In this document: positions 8,193 to 12,032 of the stretch, piece after piece
How the letters are laid out: the number at the start of each line of letters is the position of its first letter
Numbering within the stretch: the first letter of the stretch is position 1
Origin: an uncultured Alphaproteobacteria bacterium
GTDB lineage: Bacteria > Pseudomonadota > Alphaproteobacteria > UBA3830
NCBI GenBank assembly: GCA_905233775.1
Contig: CAJOEB010000014.1
Coordinates: 1 to 12,032, forward strand
Reading direction: 5' to 3'
DNA length: 12,032 nt
Made by a program: the position numbers and the translations under genes
The notes under the pieces: generated by a model
What the model saw: only the letters and a program-made list of their open reading frames with translations
The model's database searches: none
What the model was told of the DNA's origin: nothing

Positions 8193-8221
8193 TTGATTTC
8201 TATTTCTTTTCATAGTATTTT
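8193..8221 (+). promoter_or_regulatory. Candidate promoter of the surA-rsmA operon
   Basis: Plus strand TTGATT (8193-8198), a 17-base spacer, then TATTTT (8216-8221). Each hexamer matches consensus at 4 of 6 positions. The transcript would begin near 8228, leaving a leader of about 35 bases that holds the GGAG at 8252-8255 before the TTG start of surA. It is back to back with the lptF promoter candidate. Confidence 0.35.
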
Positions 8222-8251
8222 TGTCATAGATCTTTTTTAGAAATCTTAATT

Positions 8252-8266
8252 GGAGATTTTTCTTTG
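8252..8266 (+). promoter_or_regulatory. surA: surA ribosome binding site deciding a TTG start
   Basis: GGAG (8252-8255) is followed by eight bases and then TTG (8264-8266). No in-frame ATG or GTG exists between the upstream stop (8213-8215) and the signal peptide, so TTG is the only well-placed start. It opens directly into a signal sequence (Lys at position 2, then a hydrophobic core). Confidence 0.7.
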
Positions 8267-9604
8267 AAATTTTTGCCTTTTTTCAGTTCTGCTTTTTTAT
8301 CATTAAGTTTTGTTATATCAGCAGTTGATGGTGCTGTATCTTCTTCAAATTCTTCAAATGTTGCGAAAGAATATACAGGGATAATATCTAGGGTAAATGA
8401 CGCTATAATCACAAATGAAGATTTAAAAGAAGCCGTTCGACTGATGGAATTGTTAATGATGACTCAACCGGAGACTTCTCAAAGACAAAAATTCATAGAA
8501 GAAGTTTTAAAAGAAAAAATTAATGAGCAAATAAAAAATCAATATCTCGAAAAAATCGCGTCCATGCAAAAAATAAAATGGTTTTCAAAAAAAGAAATAG
8601 ACGCGACATTCGATGATGTTGCAAAAAGATATAAAATGGATGCAAAAGCATTTGAGAAGTTTCTCGCAAATAAAAATATCAAAAAAAGTACTGTAATAAA
8701 AAAAATCGAAACAGATGTAGCTTGGGTCGCTTATATAAATGCCCGTTACAGAAAAGACGTAAATATATCAGATACGGAAGCAAAAAAAGCCGTGATTGAA
8801 ATAGAAGAAAAAATGACGCAAGAATCTTTTTTCGTCTGCAGAATGTTTTTCCCTGTTGATAATAAGTCAGATGATAAGTCGGTTTTATCTCACGCAAATA
8901 ATATCTTGCAAATGTTAAAACGTGGTGCAGATTTTTCCAGTATCGCACGGCAATTTTCTAAAAGCGGAGATGCGAAAAATGGCGGAATGTTAGGCTGGAT
9001 TTTCGATGGTCAATTATCTGATGCCGAAATGAAAGCATTAAGAGAAATGTCTGTAGGTTCATATAAGATAGTAAGAAATGATCGCGGATATGCTTTGCTT
9101 TTGTTAAGGGATAAAAAAGCGGCAGGACCAAGAACATACAGTGATATTAAATTTAAGCAAGTTATTTATCCTTTTGAAAAACGTCCGGATACGGAAGGTA
9201 TGAAACATTTGCTGGAATTTATCTCTGATATGCAAAAGTCATCAAAAAACTGCCATGAATTTATGAAAAAAGCACAAGAATCCGGTGTTATGGGTGTTTC
9301 TGATGAAGTCGCGGGAACGTTAGAAAATATGATTCCGGAATATAGATCAGTTATAGCGAGTATTCGTATCGGAGGAATGAGTGAGCCTATTATCACAGAC
9401 AATGGTGTTATTGTCGTATGTTTACTGAGTAAAGACACAAAAGTTCTGCCTATTCCAACCGCAGATGAAATAAGACAGCGAAAAATAAATGAACGTCTGA
9501 GTGCTCTTTCGGAAAGAGAATTACGTAATTTGATTAAAAAAGCATCAATAGTTGTTAAAGGAAATTATTCTCTCGGAGCAGATTATTCAACAGCGAAAAA
9601 ATAA
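8264..9604 (+). CDS. surA: Periplasmic chaperone and peptidyl-prolyl isomerase SurA
   Basis: SurA escorts unfolded outer-membrane proteins, including LptD in enterobacteria, across the periplasm to the BAM complex. The 446-residue protein has a signal peptide (about 1-24) and a SurA N-terminal domain beginning with GIISRVNDAIITNEDL (about 39-160). One recognisable parvulin domain lies at about 187-283, with the signature FSKSGDAKNGGMLGW. A diverged second parvulin-like region (about 290-400) ends in DNGVIVVCLL. A C-terminal helix follows (DEIRQRKINERLSALSERELRNLIKKA), as in SurA but not in PpiD or PrsA. There is no TM anchor apart from the signal. Start TTG with GGAG eight bases upstream. It is divergent from lptF and nine bases before rsmA. 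The pdxA gene that often lies between surA and rsmA is absent. Confidence 0.9.
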   Translation: MKFLPFFSSAFLSLSFVISAVDGAVSSSNSSNVAKEYTGIISRVNDAIITNEDLKEAVRLMELLMMTQPETSQRQKFIEEVLKEKINEQIKNQYLEKIASMQKIKWFSKKEIDATFDDVAKRYKMDAKAFEKFLANKNIKKSTVIKKIETDVAWVAYINARYRKDVNISDTEAKKAVIEIEEKMTQESFFVCRMFFPVDNKSDDKSVLSHANNILQMLKRGADFSSIARQFSKSGDAKNGGMLGWIFDGQLSDAEMKALREMSVGSYKIVRNDRGYALLLLRDKKAAGPRTYSDIKFKQVIYPFEKRPDTEGMKHLLEFISDMQKSSKNCHEFMKKAQESGVMGVSDEVAGTLENMIPEYRSVIASIRIGGMSEPIITDNGVIVVCLLSKDTKVLPIPTADEIRQRKINERLSALSERELRNLIKKASIVVKGNYSLGADYSTAKK

Positions 9605-9613
9605 AAAAAAGTA

Positions 9614-10435
9614 ATGTCAGATCTTTCTGCAAAAGAAATTTTTAAAGAGTTTTACAGAAGAACATCCAAAAAATTTGGGCAGAATTTTTTATTTAACGAA
9701 AGTATAAACAAAAAAATAGTATCAGCAGCAGGAAAATTAGATGAAAAAATTGTCGCGGAAATAGGTCCCGGTCCCGGAGGATTAACATTAGAAATATTAA
9801 AGCAAAACATCAAAAAATTATACATATTAGAATACGACAAACATTGGATAAGTGTTTGGAATGAGCTTAAAGCCAATTTCAGCGATAAATTGGAAGCTTT
9901 AGAAATTATCGATTGTGATGCTCTTAAATTTGATATGTCGACTATTAAACCGCAAGTAATAATTTCAAATCTTCCATACAATATTTCGACGCAGTTACTT
10001 TTTAAATGGCTACCTGATTTCGATATGTATGAAAAACTTATCTTAATGTTTCAAAAGGAAGTCGCCGAACGGATATATGCAAATCGCGGAACAAAAGCAT
10101 ATGGAAAATTATCTGTACTGGCACAATGGAAATCGCAAGTAAAAAAGAAATTCGATCTAGAACCGGGAAGCTTTATACCGCCTCCAAAAGTAAAATCTAC
10201 AGTTGTTGAATTTGTTCCATATTCCTCTAAAGAAAAAATCGAAATCGACTTTCAAAAGTTTTCTATGTTTCTGACTGACATATTCGCACACAGAAGAAAG
10301 ATAGTGATAAAACCAATGCAAAAGTACTTCCGAAATCCTGCAAATATACTTGAAAAATTTTGTTATAGCGAAACAATAAGAGCCGAAGATATTTCAGTTG
10401 AAGACTATCTGAAGATATTTAGTCTGCTTAAGTAG
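9614..10435 (+). CDS. rsmA: 16S rRNA dimethyladenosine transferase RsmA (KsgA)
   Basis: RsmA dimethylates the two adjacent adenosines near the 3' end of 16S rRNA (A1518 and A1519 in E. coli) during late 30S assembly. The 273 residues carry the SAM-binding motif EIGPGPGGLT (49-58), an acidic residue after strand 2 (LEYD, 72-75), and the catalytic motif NLPYNIST (119-126). Further family blocks are MFQKEVAERI, GKLSVLAQW, FIPPPKVKSTVVEF and AHRRKI. The leading FGQNFL motif separates RsmA from Erm-type methyltransferases only partly; the gene context with surA favours RsmA. No clear Shine-Dalgarno lies before the ATG, so translation may be coupled to surA, whose stop is nine bases upstream. Confidence 0.95.
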   Translation: MSDLSAKEIFKEFYRRTSKKFGQNFLFNESINKKIVSAAGKLDEKIVAEIGPGPGGLTLEILKQNIKKLYILEYDKHWISVWNELKANFSDKLEALEIIDCDALKFDMSTIKPQVIISNLPYNISTQLLFKWLPDFDMYEKLILMFQKEVAERIYANRGTKAYGKLSVLAQWKSQVKKKFDLEPGSFIPPPKVKSTVVEFVPYSSKEKIEIDFQKFSMFLTDIFAHRRKIVIKPMQKYFRNPANILEKFCYSETIRAEDISVEDYLKIFSLLK

Positions 10436-10568
10436 CGTTTTCATGTATTTATAAGATTTAAGGAAATCGAAAATAATTATTTGAAGAACTTAACTTCTGA
10501 AACCTGAAAATTTTCAAAAAGTAACTTTCCAAACAACTCTATTGATTTTTTACTTCATTCAAACATAC
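10436..10568. other. Noncoding stretch after rsmA
   Basis: No ORF with a ribosome binding site is visible. There is a GAAG/CTTC hairpin of four base pairs (10483-10497) and a perfect 12-bp palindrome TGAAAATTTTCA (10505-10516). Neither has the GC stem and T-run of an intrinsic terminator. TTGATT (10542-10547) is a -35-like string but lies 21 bases from the TATAAT at 10569. Whether transcription from surA-rsmA reads into the ABC-F gene cannot be told. Confidence 0.4.
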
Positions 10569-10574
10569 TATAAT
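10569..10574 (+). promoter_or_regulatory. Candidate -10 element of the ABC-F leader transcript
   Basis: A perfect TATAAT lies 66 bases before the leader ORF and 152 bases before the ABC-F start. The -35 region at the normal distance is T-rich without a clear hexamer. A start near 10581 would give a 5' leader of about 145 bases, enough to hold the short ORF and the pairing elements described below. Confidence 0.4.
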
Positions 10575-10639
10575 TAGTAATATAGTTAGTGTAACCGCAT
10601 ATTTGTTAATATAATTACATATTTAGGAGTTATTGTGCT

Positions 10640-10657
10640 ATGAGAATCCTTCAATAA
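10640..10657 (+). CDS. Putative five-codon leader peptide MRILQ
   Basis: An ATG-AGA-ATC-CTT-CAA-TAA reading frame is preceded by AGGAG (10625-10629) ten bases upstream. Its stop is 68 bases before the ABC-F ATG. Codons 3-5 (10646-10654) are exactly the bases complementary to the ABC-F Shine-Dalgarno region, so translation of this ORF would control access to that site. The peptide resembles in length and MR- start the short peptides known from general knowledge to interact with macrolide-bound ribosomes (for example the 23S rRNA-encoded pentapeptide MRMLT); that likeness is only suggestive. An alternative TTG-started frame at 10633 with 15 codons is poorly spaced from AGGAG. Confidence 0.5.
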   Translation: MRILQ

Positions 10658-10716
10658 ATTGCCAACTTGATGGCAGATAAACAAATCAAGCCATTTTTCA
10701 GTAAATTTTGAAGGAT
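10646..10716 (+). promoter_or_regulatory. Putative attenuator sequestering the ABC-F ribosome binding site
   Basis: ATCCTTCAA (10646-10654) pairs perfectly with TTGAAGGAT (10708-10716), which contains the AAGGA Shine-Dalgarno of the ABC-F gene. After a 2-nt bulge (10655-10656) four more pairs form between 10657-10660 and 10704-10707. Inside this long stem two exclusive hairpins are possible: TGCCA/TGGCA (10660-10664 with 10671-10675) and CTTGAT/ATCAAG (10666-10671 with 10685-10690). A third option, ATGGC/GCCAT (10670-10674 with 10690-10694), is followed by a short T-run and could act as a weak terminator. A ribosome on the leader ORF would cover the 5' arm and free the binding site. I infer translational attenuation; a transcriptional mode is not excluded. 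Confidence 0.55.
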
Positions 10717-10725
10717 AACATCATA

Positions 10726-12032
10726 ATGTATAACTCAATAAAGATAAGTAATTTCAGTTTATCGTTTCCGAATAAAGTTTGTTTCGAGAATTTCTCAGCA
10801 AATATTGCATTTGGTGACCACATAGCAATTACAGGACGAAATGGAAGCGGTAAATCTTCGCTTTTAAAAATGATTTATGAAAATAATCGAAATCTTTCAA
10901 TCGCATATATTCCGCAAATTATTGAAGACTTTTCCTTTTGCAGCGGAGGAGAACGTTTTAACAAAAGTTTATCTGCTGTATTTTCGAAAAATCCGTCGAT
11001 TTTATTACTAGATGAACCAACAAACCATCTTGATCTAGAAAATCGAAAAAATCTTATGCGAATGTTGGCATCATTCTACGGAACATTGCTAATAGTTACT
11101 CATGATGAAGAGTTATTGCAGCATTGTATAGATATTCTATGGCATATAGATAACGGAAAAATTACGATATTTCGCGGAAAATACTGCGACTATATAAACG
11201 ACCATTTTTTGCAACACAAACATATAACGCATCAAATGGATTTATTGGAGCAAGAGAAAAAATCCATGCACGATAAACTAATGAAGGAGCAAAAACGCAA
11301 TTCAAAAAGCAAATTTTCCGGTGAAAAGAAAATAGCGAACAAAAAATGGATGAAATCAACGGCAGATATAAAAGCAATGAAAGCGGAAAAATCTCAGGGA
11401 AAGCATTTGCGAAATATCGGAGAGAAGAAGAAAAAATTGTCAGAACAATTGAAAGAAATCCAACTACCTGAAGAAATAGTTCCCAAATTTTATCTGCCTT
11501 TTCAAAAAATATCTGATCAAAGAACTATTGTTTCAATAAATGACGGAGCTATTGGATATTCAAACAATATTTTTGTGAGAAATATCAATTTGTCGGTTAT
11601 GTCACATGAACGTGTCGCAATTATTGGTCGCAACGGAAGCGGAAAAACAACCTTAATCAAAGCGATTATGCGAAATGAAGATATAACCAGACATGGAGAT
11701 TGGTATACTCCACAAATAAATGATATCGGTTATTTGGATCAACATTACAGCACACTCAATCCGGAAAAAATGGCGGTTGAGATTATCCATGACACAAACC
11801 CGGCATGGACTACAGCAGAAATCAGAAAACATTTGAACGACTTTTTATTCAGAAAAAATGAAGAAGTTTTTAATAAAATATGCAATTTATCAGGAGGCGA
11901 AAAAGCGCGATTATCTCTTGCACAGATTGCAGCGAAAGTTCCAAAATTACTGATACTAGACGAGATAACCAATAACCTGGATATAGAAACAAAAAATCAC
12001 GTCATACAAATTTTGCGAGAGTATCCTGCTGC
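10726..12032 (+). CDS. ABC-F family ATPase, probable ribosome-protection type; 3' end outside window
   Basis: This soluble tandem-ATPase protein runs off the right edge; 435 codons are visible. NBD1 has Walker A GRNGSGKS (37-44), Q-loop Gln64, signature CSGGE (72-76), Walker B LLLDEPTNHLD (D96, E97) and switch His126. NBD2 has Walker A GRNGSGKT (301-308), Q339, LSGGE (388-392) and Walker B LLILDE with the variant motif DEITNNLD (D412, E413). Between them lies a Lys/Glu-rich helical linker (about 165-265), which in ABC-F proteins reaches into the ribosome. There are no TM segments, so it is not a transporter. Only seven residues separate Gln64 from the NBD1 signature, so the helical subdomain and arm are almost absent, as in Vga-type resistance proteins. 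AAGGA (10711-10715) lies ten bases before the ATG and is probably masked by the leader. Substrate class is unknown. Confidence 0.9.
   Translation, partial: MYNSIKISNFSLSFPNKVCFENFSANIAFGDHIAITGRNGSGKSSLLKMIYENNRNLSIAYIPQIIEDFSFCSGGERFNKSLSAVFSKNPSILLLDEPTNHLDLENRKNLMRMLASFYGTLLIVTHDEELLQHCIDILWHIDNGKITIFRGKYCDYINDHFLQHKHITHQMDLLEQEKKSMHDKLMKEQKRNSKSKFSGEKKIANKKWMKSTADIKAMKAEKSQGKHLRNIGEKKKKLSEQLKEIQLPEEIVPKFYLPFQKISDQRTIVSINDGAIGYSNNIFVRNINLSVMSHERVAIIGRNGSGKTTLIKAIMRNEDITRHGDWYTPQINDIGYLDQHYSTLNPEKMAVEIIHDTNPAWTTAEIRKHLNDFLFRKNEEVFNKICNLSGGEKARLSLAQIAAKVPKLLILDEITNNLDIETKNHVIQILREYPA

Noticed and set aside
9614..10435. RsmA read as an Erm-type 23S rRNA methyltransferase, which would have made a resistance pair with the ABC-F gene.
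   Set aside because: The surA neighbour and the NLPYNIST, FIPPPKVKSTVVEF and AHRRK blocks fit housekeeping RsmA.
10505..10516. 12-bp palindrome TGAAAATTTTCA as an operator.
   Set aside because: A short AT-only core palindrome is expected by chance in this composition and it is not placed on a clear promoter.
10633..10680. TTG-started 15-codon ORF overlapping the ABC-F leader in another frame.
   Set aside because: Only three bases separate it from AGGAG and its start is weak; the ATG frame at 10640 is better placed.
1..12032. CRISPR arrays, tRNA or rRNA genes, insertion sequences or prophage genes.
   Set aside because: No regularly spaced repeats, no tRNA-like folds, no transposase or phage protein motifs were seen on either strand; almost all of the window is conserved housekeeping coding sequence.

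Overview
The window comes from a strongly AT-rich Gram-negative bacterium, most likely an alphaproteobacterium and perhaps a host-associated lineage of the Rickettsiales/Holosporales kind. The evidence for this is the lptF-lptG-lptD / surA-rsmA gene set, which from general knowledge is an alphaproteobacterial cluster (usually lptF-lptG-lptD-surA-pdxA-rsmA), the nearness of mtaB and ftsY, and an FtsY reduced to its NG core. The taxonomic call is inference. Nearly everything here is conserved housekeeping: translation, tRNA/rRNA modification, SRP targeting and outer-membrane biogenesis.

Layout. Positions 2-1270 (+) hold the tRNA methylthiotransferase mtaB, whose start lies left of the window. 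Positions 1287-2695 (-) hold an infC-prmA operon joined by an ATGA stop/start overlap. All plausible infC starts are non-AUG (TTG, ATT or TTG). Positions 2696-2895 form a divergent intergenic region. Positions 2896-3798 (+) hold ftsY, preceded by a duplicated Shine-Dalgarno element. Positions 3837-8099 (-) hold lptF-lptG-lptD, the LPS export genes, closely packed. Positions 8100-8263 form a second divergent intergenic region with a candidate promoter on each strand. Positions 8264-10435 (+) hold surA-rsmA. Positions 10436-10725 are noncoding except for a regulatory leader. From 10726 to the right edge (+) lies an ABC-F ATPase gene cut by the window end.

How the genes work together. LptF and LptG are the inner-membrane permease and LptD the outer-membrane translocon of LPS export. 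SurA is the periplasmic chaperone that in enterobacteria delivers LptD to the BAM machinery. MtaB, PrmA, IF3 and RsmA all serve the translation apparatus, and FtsY targets ribosomes to the membrane.

The most interesting region is 10569-10725, in front of the ABC-F gene. A TATAAT element is followed by a five-codon ORF (MRILQ, with its own AGGAG). The last three sense codons of this ORF are perfectly complementary (9 bp, extendable to 13 bp across a 2-nt bulge) to the Shine-Dalgarno region of the ABC-F gene. This is the expected architecture of a ribosome-sensing attenuator. The ABC-F protein has a very short first ATPase domain, with seven residues between the Q-loop glutamine and the signature motif, as in Vga-type antibiotic-resistance ABC-F proteins. 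Together they suggest an undescribed inducible ribosome-protection cassette. This is inference from sequence and has not been tested.
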